DNA from: NVTR01 sp036480115
Lineage (GTDB): Bacteria > Pseudomonadota > Alphaproteobacteria > Rhodobacterales > Rhodobacteraceae
Length of the DNA stretch: 64,000 bases
Reading direction: 5' to 3'
Assembly (NCBI GenBank): GCA_965224795.1
Contig: CBDDAE010000001.1
Coordinates: 1,116,001 to 1,180,000, forward strand
The position numbers were made by a program, and so were the translations under genes. Of this stretch, positions 26,883-35,304 are shown piece after piece. Position 1 is the stretch's first letter. Each line of letters opens with the position of its first letter. A model generated the notes under the pieces. That model ran no database searches and was not told where the DNA came from. It saw only the letters and a list, made by a program, of their open reading frames with translations.

Positions 26883-28153
26883 TTAATCACTGATAAACAC
26901 CGTTTCCGACGCAATGGCCAAGCCATCGACAATTGCCGTAAAAGCGTCGGAATACTCCAAAACGGCGTTTGGAAAAATTCCAGACATTATGCGCTCAACC
27001 ACCGACATCAGACTGGAACCACCGACAAAAATTACCTTATTAATGCGTTCCGCCGGGCAACCCGCCATTGCCAATATTTCCAGCGCACATACCCGGATTT
27101 TTTCAGCGTGATCCACCAGTGACAATTCCAAATCTGCACCATTTATCGGTGCGGCCAACCCAGGTTCAACAATTTTCAGGTCAATCAAACTGCCTTGCGC
27201 CCCATCCCGGTTGGCTGCAATTTTACCCCGCTCAACTTCAAAGGCGACATCATGGCCTAGTTCCATCGCCAAAACCTCGGACAAGCGATCAAACAATTCG
27301 GGCTGAACCGAAAGGCGACGCAATTGCGCGACATCCTGTTTGGTTTCACCGGAATACAGAAACGGGATCATCTGCCAAGTTGCAAGATCATTGAATATCG
27401 CGTTTGGTGCAGCAAATGTTCCGGCTCCCATTTCCCGGCCAATTTTGCTGCCTTTTCCAAAAAGCGGCATAACATGATCAACGCTGATACTTCGGTCAAA
27501 ATCAGTGCCCCCCACCCGAACCCCGTGACTGGCAATAATCTGGACGCCGTTGTCATCGTTGCGAAACAGCGAAAAATCCGACGTACCGCCGCCAATGTCC
27601 ACGATCAGCCCGAAATCATCGGCCCCGTCCAGGTTGCCATTGGCCAAAGCCGCGGCTTCCGGCTCAAACATGAAACGAACATCGTCAAACCCCGCCGCCA
27701 GGTAGCATTGTTTTAGATCAACCAAGGCCTGTGCATCACGCCCGTTATCCGCTAATGAAAATGAACAGGTCGCCCTGACAGCGCCCGATCAAACTGACGC
27801 CCGGTGGCTTTCTCGGCATTTACCTTCACGGCCTGTAAAAATCGCCCGATAATATCAACAAATGTCAGTTCCTCGCCCATGATATAGCGCTTTTCGTGCA
27901 TCAAAGATGTGCCCAGAACACTTTTTAGCGACCGCATGAATCGCCCTTCAAGCCCCTGAATAAGCGCCTGATTGGCCGGTGAACCAACCAACATTCTACC
28001 CTTGGCAAAATCAAAAAATACGGACGTTGGCAAAGTATCTTGGCCGGGCTCAATCTCTAGCACTTGGGGGCGACCATCCAACAAAATACCGGCGGCTGAA
28101 TTAGATGTGCCAAAATCCACGCCAAGCGTGTTTGAACTGTATGAATAACCCAT
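26883..28153 (-). pseudogene. yegD: Hsp70-family chaperone-like protein (YegD type), split by a frameshift
   Basis: Two consecutive reading frames together make one YegD-like Hsp70 homologue of about 423 residues. The first (28153 to 27752) has the ATPase phosphate-1 motif TLGVDFGTSNSAAG and ends at GRPVHFH. The second (frame continuing from about 27760 to 26883) has IVDIGGGTSDFSLF (phosphate-2) and VIFVGGSSLMSVV (adenosine motif). The break is at a run of four T on the minus strand (27758-27761); one extra T would restore the frame. YegD-type proteins lack the substrate-binding domain. This may be a true pseudogene or a sequence error. Confidence 0.85.
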
Positions 28154-28237
28154 CAGCGGCCGCTCGCGATCAAATTTCTACATTTGTGAACGCTGGGATT
28201 TAGGTGAAAACTAAACCGGCATCAACCGATTTCACGC

Positions 28238-28984
28238 TTAATCCTTGTCGTTGTCGCCATCATCACCTTCAGGCAGATTGAAAAGACTGTCGGCATCTGG
28301 CACCGGCTCTTCTTTTTCCTTTTCAACATCTGTGGACAGGGTGAATGTTTCAAGCCCGGAAATTGCCGCCGGAATTTTCGGCTCAGTATCCATGCCCAAT
28401 GAGGTTTCAGTCCCCACCAGCTTACGCCGCGCATCGTCATCCATCACTTCACCGCTGGCCGCTTTTTTGGCCGCAGCTTTTTGCACAATCGCATCCAACT
28501 CGGTCTGTTTGCAAAGGCCCAGGGCAACCGGATCAATCGGCTGGATGTTATTTATGTTCCAATGGGTGCGTTCGCGCAATGCCTGAATGGTAGGTTTGGT
28601 GGTACCTACCAGTTTGCTGATCTGCGCATCTGTTAACTCGGGGTGAAATTTAACCAGCCACAAAATTGAAGCTGGCCGGTCCTGGCGTTTTGACAGCGGC
28701 GTATAGCGCGGACCACGGCGTTTTTCTTCTCCGGTTGCAGCGGCATAAAACTTTAGTTGCAGTTTGTGTTTTGGATCTTTTTCCGCGGTTTCAATTTCTT
28801 CGCGGGTCAGTTGGTTATTGGAAACCGGGTCAAATCCTTTAACACCTGCCGCCACATCACCATCAGCAATACCCTGCACTTCCAATTCATGCAGCTCACA
28901 AAAATCAGCAACCTGTTTAAAGCTCATAGTGGTGTTGTCCACCAGCCAAACGGCTGTTGCTTTCGCCATTAATGGTTTAGCCAT
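28238..28984 (-). CDS. trcR: DUF1013 transcriptional regulator TrcR
   Basis: A 248-residue cytosolic protein of the DUF1013 family, found in alphaproteobacteria and named TrcR, a cell-cycle regulator in Caulobacter annotation. The N-terminal AKATAVWLVDNTTMSF and the central HTH-like segment TDAQISKLVGTTKPTIQALR are conserved. The C-terminus is acidic and low-complexity (EKEKEEPVPD, then a run rich in D and N). AAGGAG precedes the ATG. It is conserved in the group and stands alone here, 84 bases upstream of the Hsp70-like gene. Confidence 0.85.
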   Translation of the reverse strand: MAKPLMAKATAVWLVDNTTMSFKQVADFCELHELEVQGIADGDVAAGVKGFDPVSNNQLTREEIETAEKDPKHKLQLKFYAAATGEEKRRGPRYTPLSKRQDRPASILWLVKFHPELTDAQISKLVGTTKPTIQALRERTHWNINNIQPIDPVALGLCKQTELDAIVQKAAAKKAASGEVMDDDARRKLVGTETSLGMDTEPKIPAAISGLETFTLSTDVEKEKEEPVPDADSLFNLPEGDDGDNDKD

Positions 28985-29110
28985 GTTCAGGTCTCCTTTA
29001 ACAAATACGCCCCGAGCCGGGGAAAACGGCCGCTCCGGGGTGGAACATAGTATCGTTTTCGGGGAAGTTAGGCCCCATATAGTCCGCTTCGTTCAAAAGG
29101 AAAAGACCAA

Positions 29111-29767
29111 ATGCGTGCCTTGCTCGCCCTATTGCTAATGTCCCGACTGGCAGCCGCCGAAGGTGAACCGGCCGGAGACTTTGACTATTTCGTTCTGTCC
29201 CTGTCCTGGAGCCCAAACTGGTGTGCTTTGGAAGGGGATGATCGCAATTCACCGCAGTGTAGTACAAATGGCTTTGGTTGGGTCCTACACGGGCTGTGGC
29301 CGCAATATGAGCAAGGATGGCCCAGCTATTGCCGAACTGACAAAAGTGACCCGTCGCGCCGCCAAACAAAGGATATGGCCCCGATCATGGGGTCGTCTGG
29401 TTCAGCCTGGTATCAATGGAAAAAACATGGCCGATGTAGCGGTCTTTCGTCGGAAGATTTTTACTCGCTGGCACTTGGGGTTTATCTGTCGGTCAACCGG
29501 CCTGCAGTTTTTAGAAACCTGGAAAACCCGGTCAAGTTACCCGCAAATGTTGTCGAGCAGGCCTTTCTGGCGGCCAATCCGGACCTAACAGCCGACATGA
29601 TCACTATAACTTGCAAACAAGCCCGCATTCAGGAAGCGCGTATTTGTTATGGCAAGGATCTTAACCCCCGGATTTGCGGGTCAGACGTTGTTCGCGATTG
29701 CCAGATGCAAGACGCGCTAATGGATCCCCCCAGATACTCAAAAGGCGGCCCTGTTGGACCGCCCTAA
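29111..29767 (+). CDS. Secreted ribonuclease T2
   Basis: A 218-residue periplasmic or secreted RNase. A short signal (MRALLALLLMSRLAAAEG) precedes LSLSWSPNWC. Both catalytic segments are intact: CAS1 with HGLWPQYE and CAS2 with WYQWKKHGRCSG, each providing an active-site histidine, and paired cysteines are present (WCAL, SPQCS, SYCR, GRCSG). It cleaves single-stranded RNA via 2',3'-cyclic products, which CpdB (encoded 8 kb away) can process. AAAAGGAAAAG precedes the ATG. A hairpin overlaps the end of the gene. Confidence 0.93.
   Translation: MRALLALLLMSRLAAAEGEPAGDFDYFVLSLSWSPNWCALEGDDRNSPQCSTNGFGWVLHGLWPQYEQGWPSYCRTDKSDPSRRQTKDMAPIMGSSGSAWYQWKKHGRCSGLSSEDFYSLALGVYLSVNRPAVFRNLENPVKLPANVVEQAFLAANPDLTADMITITCKQARIQEARICYGKDLNPRICGSDVVRDCQMQDALMDPPRYSKGGPVGPP
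29747..29766 (-). terminator. Terminator of the CTERM protein gene
   Basis: Read on the minus strand: GGCGGTC, loop CAACAG, GGCCGCC, then TTTTG. It lies 22 bases after the stop of the VPxPA-CTERM gene and inside the last codons of the convergent RNase T2 gene. Confidence 0.7.
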
Positions 29768-29788
29768 AAGCTATTAAACAAATTGAAC

Positions 29789-30454
29789 TTACGCTGTTTT
29801 ACGACGCCGCAATCCGAAAAGACCCAACAGTCCAAGACCAAGCATACCCGCCGCCGCTGGCACTGGTACGGCAGAAACTGTTACCAGGTTCTGGCTGACA
29901 CCTGAATTCAGATACGTCATTTTGTAACCGCCGGTTGCGGCCCCGGACAACCCGGCAAGATACAGATTAGCTTGGTTGCGCACCGCCACACTGGACTGAG
30001 CCTGAAACTGGCCCTGGCTCAGGTTATAGCCGGCACCGGTATCGGTAATAATTTCCCAAAGAGCCACCTGAAATGCCGCGCCTTTAATTGCGGAATTAAC
30101 CCCCGAATATGCGCTGGTGAATAGCCGATCAATGGCGTTGTCCACGGTGCCACCATATGCGGAAGCACTGGCTGTGGTATAGGTTTTGCCACTGCGAATA
30201 TGTTTTGAAAGGTCCACACAAAACGCCACAAACGCCCCAAAACCATTGCTGCCATTCAGGCGAAACGCGCCGGCATTGGCGATTGCTGTTGTTGGTGGTG
30301 CTACAATTTTGACATTTTGCGAATGGTTGGGTGCACCAAACACGGTGCGACCCTGGTAGCCAACTTTGATGGTCGCGGCGGACGCCGCCGATCCAGCTAT
30401 AACACCAGTAACCAACGTGGCGGTAAGAATACTTGTTTTGATACTGTTTAACAT
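29789..30454 (-). CDS. Exported protein with VPxPA-CTERM sorting signal
   Basis: A 221-residue exported protein. It has a signal peptide (ILTATLVTGVIAGSAASA) and a C-terminal sorting signal: the motif VPVPAAAG, a hydrophobic helix MLGLGLLGLFGL, and the basic tail RRRKTA. This is the VPLPA-CTERM type that Rhodobacterales exosortases recognise to process and anchor surface proteins. The middle part is rich in glycine, alanine and serine and has one CVDL cysteine. The exosortase gene is not in this window. The start has GAGG eight bases upstream. The surface role is unknown. Confidence 0.85.
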   Translation of the reverse strand: MLNSIKTSILTATLVTGVIAGSAASAATIKVGYQGRTVFGAPNHSQNVKIVAPPTTAIANAGAFRLNGSNGFGAFVAFCVDLSKHIRSGKTYTTASASAYGGTVDNAIDRLFTSAYSGVNSAIKGAAFQVALWEIITDTGAGYNLSQGQFQAQSSVAVRNQANLYLAGLSGAATGGYKMTYLNSGVSQNLVTVSAVPVPAAAGMLGLGLLGLFGLRRRKTA

Positions 30455-30469
30455 TTTAAGCCTCTAAAT

Positions 30470-30482
30470 GTGCAACTTGCAC
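30470..30482. promoter_or_regulatory. Short perfect palindrome upstream of the CTERM gene
   Basis: GTGCAA-C-TTGCAC, 15 bases before the ATG of the CTERM protein gene. It could be an operator in the leader region or a chance palindrome. The remaining 250 bases up to the quinone reductase gene hold no ORF that I can support. Confidence 0.35.
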
Positions 30483-30736
30483 CACTGCATTTAAACATGC
30501 CTTGTTCTGGCCACGTCTATAACAAACATCTGCCGCATTCGGCAACCCAACACCCGGTACAACCAAGCGATTTAGGCGGCAAATGGCGCGCAAGACGCAT
30601 TATCCGTCAAATTCTTGTAATTTGGTTACATATTCATGGTTAAGCGTTAGTTAACAGGGTCCAAAAGGCTATTCTGATGCCCCATCCGATGCAGAATCAG
30701 CTCATACACCCCCGAAATTAGCTAAATTTGAAGCGC

Positions 30737-31726
30737 TTAGGTAACCCGCATTACAATCTTCCCAATATGCTTGCTGCTTTCCATCCGTTCATGGGCGGCG
30801 GCAACATCCTGGAACGCGAATTCTGAATCAATCACCGGCGCAATCCGGCCACTCGCCAACAAAGGCCAGACTTTTTCACGCAATTCCTGCGCTATCCTCG
30901 CCTTGGCAATATCCGACTGCGGTCGCAAAGTTGCGCCAGTTATCGTCAATCGCCGGGCCATAACGGTACCAAAATTTAGTTCAGCACTGCGCCCCCGTAA
31001 AAATGCAATTTGCACCAGTCGCCCATCATCCGCCAACGCTTTCACATTGCGGGAAATGTAGTCACCGCCCACCATGTCCAGAATCAGGTTAGCGCCGCCT
31101 TCTGCTTTCAGCACATCAACAAAATCGACCTCATGGTAATTGATCGTCTGTTCGGCCCCCAACCCAATACAGGCCGCACATTTAGCGACCGAGCCGGCTG
31201 TGGTGAAAACCCGCGCTCCAAACGCACTAGCCAACTGGATCGCTGTGGTGCCTATACCGCTGGACCCGCCATGCACCAAAAATCGTTCTCCGGCCTGCAA
31301 ACAACCACGCATGAAAACCGTCGACCAAACTGTGAAAAACGTCTCGGGCAGACAGGCAGCTTCTTTCAGCCCCATACCGTCTGGCACCGGCAACGCCTGG
31401 GCAGCAGCCGTTGCCACATATTCGGCATATCCGCCGCCCGGCAAAAGCGCACAAACTTTATCCCCTATTTCGTGTTCACTTACACCGGTACCTAGGGCCA
31501 CAACTGTCCCCGACGCCTCTAACCCTGGCAAATCGCTGGCCCCGGGCGGGGGCGCATAGGCCCCTTTGCGCTGAAAAATATCAGGCCGGTTGATCCCGGC
31601 ATAGGCCACTTTGATGACAATCTGATCCGGGTCCGGCTGTGGCATCGGGCGCTCTACATTCTGCAACACCTCAGGCCCGCCGGGTGTTGAAATTTCAATG
31701 GCCCGCATAGAATTGGGAAGTGTCAT
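30737..31726 (-). CDS. NAD(P)H:quinone oxidoreductase, zeta-crystallin/PIG3 type
   Basis: A 329-residue medium-chain dehydrogenase/reductase without the catalytic zinc cysteines. It begins with the quinone reductase pattern (MRAIEISTPGGPEVL), has the NAD(P) motif GGSSGIGTTAIQLASAFGA, and ends with AHERMESSKHIGKIVMRV. The family reduces quinones or alkenals with NADPH. I chose the ATG at 31726 because AGGAA lies seven bases upstream. It follows coq9 with a 14-base gap, which fits a quinone-related pair, although the real substrate is not shown. Confidence 0.88.
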   Translation of the reverse strand: MTLPNSMRAIEISTPGGPEVLQNVERPMPQPDPDQIVIKVAYAGINRPDIFQRKGAYAPPPGASDLPGLEASGTVVALGTGVSEHEIGDKVCALLPGGGYAEYVATAAAQALPVPDGMGLKEAACLPETFFTVWSTVFMRGCLQAGERFLVHGGSSGIGTTAIQLASAFGARVFTTAGSVAKCAACIGLGAEQTINYHEVDFVDVLKAEGGANLILDMVGGDYISRNVKALADDGRLVQIAFLRGRSAELNFGTVMARRLTITGATLRPQSDIAKARIAQELREKVWPLLASGRIAPVIDSEFAFQDVAAAHERMESSKHIGKIVMRVT

Positions 31727-31740
31727 GTCAGTTCCTGCCG

Positions 31741-32418
31741 CTAAGTGTTCCACTGCCCCGGCAGATCGTTTCGCTGTTTGCCGGATGGCGCCTTGATACC
31801 GCTTAGAAACGAATTTGACAGATCCATCAACTGGCTAATCCCTGGCGTTTCGCGCATTTTGGCTTTGAATTTTTCAAACCCCATTACATCATCGATCCGC
31901 CTTTCGACAAAATCCCAAGTGGCTGCGTCGCCATCTGTTGTATCCCCCAGCCAAAACAACACCGACGATCCATATACTCCCGACAATATTGCCCGTTTGG
32001 AATACCAGTTGATGTCATCAGACGTATCCCCTAATGCCATCCAGATCGCGTCAGCCGTTCCCCATATCAACTGTGCCCCCTTGCCTGCGTGCTGCGGCAG
32101 TGAAAACAGCGTTGTGCCCCGGCGCACCAGCTCTTTGTCTGCGCCCTCCAGCCGAAACCGTACCGCCGCGCCCACACGTTCACTATAACGCAAGGCATCA
32201 AACAGCTGGCCCTGCATCCGCGCCACCATCTGCGCATCACCCCTTCCATGGTAAAATGCCGCCATATCCACGTCGGGACGGGGAAATGCTACACGGGCGT
32301 CGTCCACACTAACCCCGCAATCTTGCGCTGCGGCCAGTAGACTCGGCTCACCCCAGCCCTCAAACACCACATGTGCAAGCGCGCCGTCCAGCAGTTTATC
32401 CCTTATATCATTGGTCAT
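31741..32418 (-). CDS. COQ9 family protein (ubiquinone biosynthesis)
   Basis: A 225-residue protein of the COQ9 family. COQ9 has a TetR-like fold that binds lipids and supports COQ7-type hydroxylation in ubiquinone synthesis. The conserved part includes LAHVVFEGWGEPSLLAAAQD at the N-terminus and the WYSKRAILSGVYGSSVLFWL segment, with DTSDD before it. AAGGAT precedes the chosen ATG at 32418. It is co-directional with the quinone reductase gene 14 bases downstream and divergent from rpsU. Confidence 0.9.
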   Translation of the reverse strand: MTNDIRDKLLDGALAHVVFEGWGEPSLLAAAQDCGVSVDDARVAFPRPDVDMAAFYHGRGDAQMVARMQGQLFDALRYSERVGAAVRFRLEGADKELVRRGTTLFSLPQHAGKGAQLIWGTADAIWMALGDTSDDINWYSKRAILSGVYGSSVLFWLGDTTDGDAATWDFVERRIDDVMGFEKFKAKMRETPGISQLMDLSNSFLSGIKAPSGKQRNDLPGQWNT

Positions 32419-32512
32419 TTTCACAATCCTTTGCTGCAAACACCTCTGTAGACAAGGCCCGATCCCCCTGCTATACGGCGCGTTCCTGTAATTTATTCAA
32501 CTTTAACTTAGA

Positions 32513-32529
32513 GAGGTGGTGAAAACCAC
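32513..32529 (+). promoter_or_regulatory. Hairpin overlapping the rpsU ribosome binding site
   Basis: The Shine-Dalgarno sequence GAGGTG (32513-32518) runs into a 5-bp stem GTGGT (32516-32520), GAAA tetraloop, ACCAC (32525-32529) that directly abuts the rpsU ATG at 32530. Folding would hide part of the ribosome binding site. A role in setting S21 synthesis is inference. Confidence 0.55.
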
Positions 32530-32736
32530 ATGCAGGTCAGTGTTCGTGATAATAACGTCGATCAGGCGCTACGCGCTTTAAAGAAAAAGCTCCAGCGTGA
32601 GGGTGTCTTTCGCGAAATGAAGCTCAAGCAGCATTTCGAAAAGCCGTCCGAGAAAAAAGCACGTCAGAAGGCAGAAGCCATCAGACGCGCCCGCAAGCTC
32701 GCTCGTAAAAAGCTCCAGCGCGAAAACGGGATGTAA
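32530..32736 (+). CDS. rpsU: 30S ribosomal protein S21
   Basis: A 68-residue basic protein of the small ribosomal subunit, which assists initiation of translation. The N-terminal MQVSVRDNNVDQALRALKKK and the arginine/lysine-rich C-terminal helices match S21 of alphaproteobacteria. It is transcribed alone, with a terminator 40 bases downstream. The leader carries a hairpin against the start codon. Confidence 0.96.
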   Translation: MQVSVRDNNVDQALRALKKKLQREGVFREMKLKQHFEKPSEKKARQKAEAIRRARKLARKKLQRENGM

Positions 32737-32776
32737 ATCCGGTTTTTAATACTGGGCGGGGCAACCCGCCAGCGAT

Positions 32777-32811
32777 AACCCCCGTGTGAAAGCCCGGGGG
32801 TTTGTTGTTTT
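32777..32811 (+). terminator. Rho-independent terminator of rpsU
   Basis: Stem AACCCCCG (32777-32784) / CGGGGGTT (32795-32802) followed by TGTTGTTTTTG. Two other hairpins with the same AACCCCCG-type stem end genes at 34189 and 37259. Confidence 0.85.
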
Positions 32812-32925
32812 TGTGGGGGTGGGCAGGATGGCTGCTTTGAGCCCAGATTGATCGGTTCTGCTCGGTGCACATATGACAACAAGTTGCGAAAAGCGCTTAG
32901 TGGCGGTCAGTTCCTATGGCCCGAT

Positions 32926-33609
32926 CTAACGCATCTCAGCGTTTACCTTCTTTAGGTAATCTTCTAACGTCCGCCCTGTTATGTCAGTGAAGTGGTCGCC
33001 GTTAACCCCACAGCTGATTATGCGGTCAACACGAAAGGCTCTGAAGTCCTTTCGCTTTTCGCACCATGTTGTCATGGTCCAAACGCGTCCCCAATATGCA
33101 ATCTGTAAAGGCCATACGACCCGCGCCGATGTTTGGTTTTCCAAAGAAAGGTAGCCGAACTTCAATTTTTCTTTGTTACGGATAGCTTTGCGGATCGTGG
33201 GCATGTGCTTAAAGCCGAGTTTGGCCTGCGCGAATGGGTAAACACCAAAGCCCCACTGTTTCGGAGTGGTTCCGCCTGCCGTAGCAACCTTGGCAATTTT
33301 CTTTATCAGAGATGCGGCAGAAACTTGCAGTTCAGGGTCCGCGACTTCCGCAACAATCGCCATCCCCAAATGAAGTGCTTCTAGCTCTGTATAAGAGAGG
33401 TTCATGGGGGGCAAGAACACAGGCTCCCGAAGAATATACCCCACGCCCCGCTCTCCATCTATAGGAATTCCACTTGCAACAAGCGTGTCAATGTCGCGGT
33501 AAATTGTGCGTATGGATACTTCTAGGCGGTCTGCGATCTCACGTGCGAGGTGCAGACGACCGTCTTGAACGATCTCAATGATCTGTGAAAGGCGGTCGCT
33601 GCGGCGCAT
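32926..33609 (-). CDS. WYL-domain transcriptional regulator (YafY type)
   Basis: A 227-residue repressor or activator. The N-terminal winged HTH of DeoR/HTH_11 type (REIADRLEVSIRTIYRDIDT) is at residues about 20-40, and the C-terminal half is a WYL domain (degenerate, with PLQIAYWGRVWTMTTWCE). WYL domains sense a ligand, often a nucleotide or nucleic acid. GGGAG precedes the ATG, overlapping the end of the preceding gene by position. It is eight bases downstream of the small barrel-protein gene and so is co-transcribed with it. Confidence 0.88.
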   Translation of the reverse strand: MRRSDRLSQIIEIVQDGRLHLAREIADRLEVSIRTIYRDIDTLVASGIPIDGERGVGYILREPVFLPPMNLSYTELEALHLGMAIVAEVADPELQVSAASLIKKIAKVATAGGTTPKQWGFGVYPFAQAKLGFKHMPTIRKAIRNKEKLKFGYLSLENQTSARVVWPLQIAYWGRVWTMTTWCEKRKDFRAFRVDRIISCGVNGDHFTDITGRTLEDYLKKVNAEMR

Positions 33610-33617
33610 CTAGCTCC

Positions 33618-33923
33618 CTAATTCGGTGCTATTTCAAGCGTCGTATGATGCAACTTTACGCTAGATCCATCTATCGCTTGCATGCAGGGTAACAAAGAAG
33701 GTTCGTTGCCGATCTCTGCGGCCGCAGATTTGGCGGCTTCGAGAGTTGCCCACTCAATGTGTTCGATCCAAAGGCCATCATCGTCGCATGAAAGACGACG
33801 CGATATAAAACCATCTCGTTTGCTGGCAAAGTCATTTATTGCTTGCGCAGCTTCAACAAATTCAGCGCGTGAAACGCCGCTATTCAGCTTGAATGTTACT
33901 GTCTCGATAGTGTGTTTTGTCAT
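33618..33923 (-). CDS. Small dimeric alpha/beta-barrel-like protein
   Basis: A 101-residue protein resembling antibiotic-biosynthesis-monooxygenase-like (ABM) dimeric barrel proteins: TKHTIETVTFKLNSGVS strand, helix EFVEAAQAINDFASKRDG, strand LWIEHIEWATLEAAKSAA. Such proteins are often small stress or detoxification enzymes. The start has AGGAG nine bases upstream. It is the first gene of a two-gene operon with a WYL regulator; YafY-type regulators often control a linked small barrel gene. An inverted repeat lies in the promoter. The substrate is unknown. Confidence 0.7.
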   Translation of the reverse strand: MTKHTIETVTFKLNSGVSRAEFVEAAQAINDFASKRDGFISRRLSCDDDGLWIEHIEWATLEAAKSAAAEIGNEPSLLPCMQAIDGSSVKLHHTTLEIAPN

Positions 33924-33969
33924 GTCTTTTCTCCTGGTTTTTTGTAGACATGTCACGCTTAGCCGACTG

Positions 33970-33992
33970 CAACTGACAATTACTGGCAGTTG
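33970..33992. promoter_or_regulatory. Inverted repeat, candidate WYL-regulator operator
   Basis: A 23-base inverted repeat with arms CAACTG (33970-33975) and CAGTTG (33987-33992) and inner CA/TG pairs, 47 bases upstream of the barrel-protein ATG. The place and symmetry suit the operator of the co-encoded WYL regulator; this is inference. Confidence 0.5.
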
Positions 33993-34188
33993 ATTGAGGT
34001 TTACCCCTATTTTCCTAGCTTCGCTACCATGATGTATTGCATTTCCCGAAAGCCGTGGTTGGTAGGTGCCACACCAAAAAACTGAGAGGTTGTCACAAAA
34101 CACTGATACTAGCCAATTAGCTCAGACCAGCGAATGACTGCTTTGTCCCGCATTACTGCCTTTAAAGCAGGCACCACCCCCAACAATA

Positions 34189-34212
34189 ACCCCCGAGCCA
34201 AAGCCCGGGGGT
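34189..34212 (-). terminator. Terminator of the exported MBL-fold gene
   Basis: Stem ACCCCCG (34189-34195) / CGGGGGT (34206-34212); on the minus strand it is followed by TATTGTTG. It lies nine bases after the stop of the metallo-hydrolase gene. Confidence 0.75.
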
Positions 34213-34220
34213 ACTTTTCT

Positions 34221-35204
34221 TTAAACCGGCAACCAGGGCGTCGGCACATAGCGGTACGCGTCGCCTGATTTCTCAACATATCCAATGCCCGGAAAATCAA
34301 CATGCGCCCCGGCGATCGGCATTCTTTCGGCACTGACACGCTCCATCAATGCAAGCCGGGTTTCGCGCGCGAGATCGACATCCAGATCGAACACGATGCC
34401 CCATTCCGGGTGTTCAAACTGCAAAGTCGTAAAGTGCAGTACATCACCCCAGAAAAGCAGGCTCTCACCATTTGAGCTTACAATATATCCCATCTGACCC
34501 GCCGTGTGCCCCGGCAGCGGCATGGACGTAACACCGGCGAACAGTTCCTGTTCCCCGGTGAACATCTTTTGGCCATCTGCGTAAGGCGCCAATACCGCCC
34601 GTGCCGCGTCAATCATTGGGCGGAAATCTTCCGGCGTGGCGGCGCGCACGTCGTCGTTGTGCATGAAATTATATTCGTCCTCGGAAACTGTCAGCGTTGC
34701 ATTTTCAAAGAACTTGCTGCCATCTTCTTTGAGAAATGCACCAATATGGTCGGGGTGCATGTGGGTCAGCAATATCGCGGTGATATCTGCGGGCTTGATA
34801 CCAGCAGCTTCCATATTCGCCGCCAGTTTACCCAGCGTTGGAACAAAGGCCGTCAAACCGCCAGCATCGATCAGTATCGTATCAGTGTCGTTCTTAACGA
34901 CATAAGCATTCACCGGTATTCGGATCACTTCGTTGTTGAACGGATGATAGGTTTTCGCCGTGGCTTCCTTGGCAGCTGCTTCATCATATCCAAAGATAAA
35001 ACTTGTCGGAAGGTCAGTGAAACCATCCAGCAACGCGGTGACTTCGATATCGCCAACGCGGTGGCGGTAAAAGCCCGGGGCCTGCGCGCCAGGCATTGCG
35101 GATTGCGCAACAGCCTTGCCCGCACTGGCAAGAACCAATGCAGGTGCCGCCAATGCGGGCACGGCCACAAGGCTTTTCAAAAGGCTGCGTTTAGAGATTT
35201 TCAT
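34221..35204 (-). CDS. Exported MBL-fold metallo-hydrolase
   Basis: A 327-residue zinc hydrolase of the metallo-beta-lactamase fold, near the lactonase-like group. A signal region with SKRSLLKSL and hydrophobic VAVPALAAPALVLASAG ends in AVAQS; it resembles a twin-arginine signal but has KR instead of RR. The zinc motif is THMHPDHIG, and later ligands include LPGHTAGQMG and the aspartate in FWGDVLH. The reaction is unknown (lactones or other esters). It is divergent from a LysR regulator across 100 bases, which probably controls it. Confidence 0.85.
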   Translation of the reverse strand: MKISKRSLLKSLVAVPALAAPALVLASAGKAVAQSAMPGAQAPGFYRHRVGDIEVTALLDGFTDLPTSFIFGYDEAAAKEATAKTYHPFNNEVIRIPVNAYVVKNDTDTILIDAGGLTAFVPTLGKLAANMEAAGIKPADITAILLTHMHPDHIGAFLKEDGSKFFENATLTVSEDEYNFMHNDDVRAATPEDFRPMIDAARAVLAPYADGQKMFTGEQELFAGVTSMPLPGHTAGQMGYIVSSNGESLLFWGDVLHFTTLQFEHPEWGIVFDLDVDLARETRLALMERVSAERMPIAGAHVDFPGIGYVEKSGDAYRYVPTPWLPV

Positions 35205-35304
35205 GTTTCGTCCTTTCAGAATCTACGTGAGTTGCGTTTTCTTTGGTAAAATATATACTTTGATTTAGATCAGGATTTCACGAATTTAAATAAAAGAAAA
35301 ACTT

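Noticed and set aside
27750..27765. Programmed frameshifting in the YegD-like gene
   Set aside because: The TTTTC site has no heptameric slippery pattern and no downstream structure that I can see; a lost base is simpler.
34021..34180. A possible decayed gene or small RNA between the barrel-protein and metallo-hydrolase genes
   Set aside because: I find no coding frame, no conserved RNA motif and only a short imperfect repeat besides the terminator.
34506..35249. A 247-codon plus-strand frame antisense to the metallo-hydrolase gene
   Set aside because: Shadow frame; the opposite strand has a signal peptide and zinc-binding motifs.
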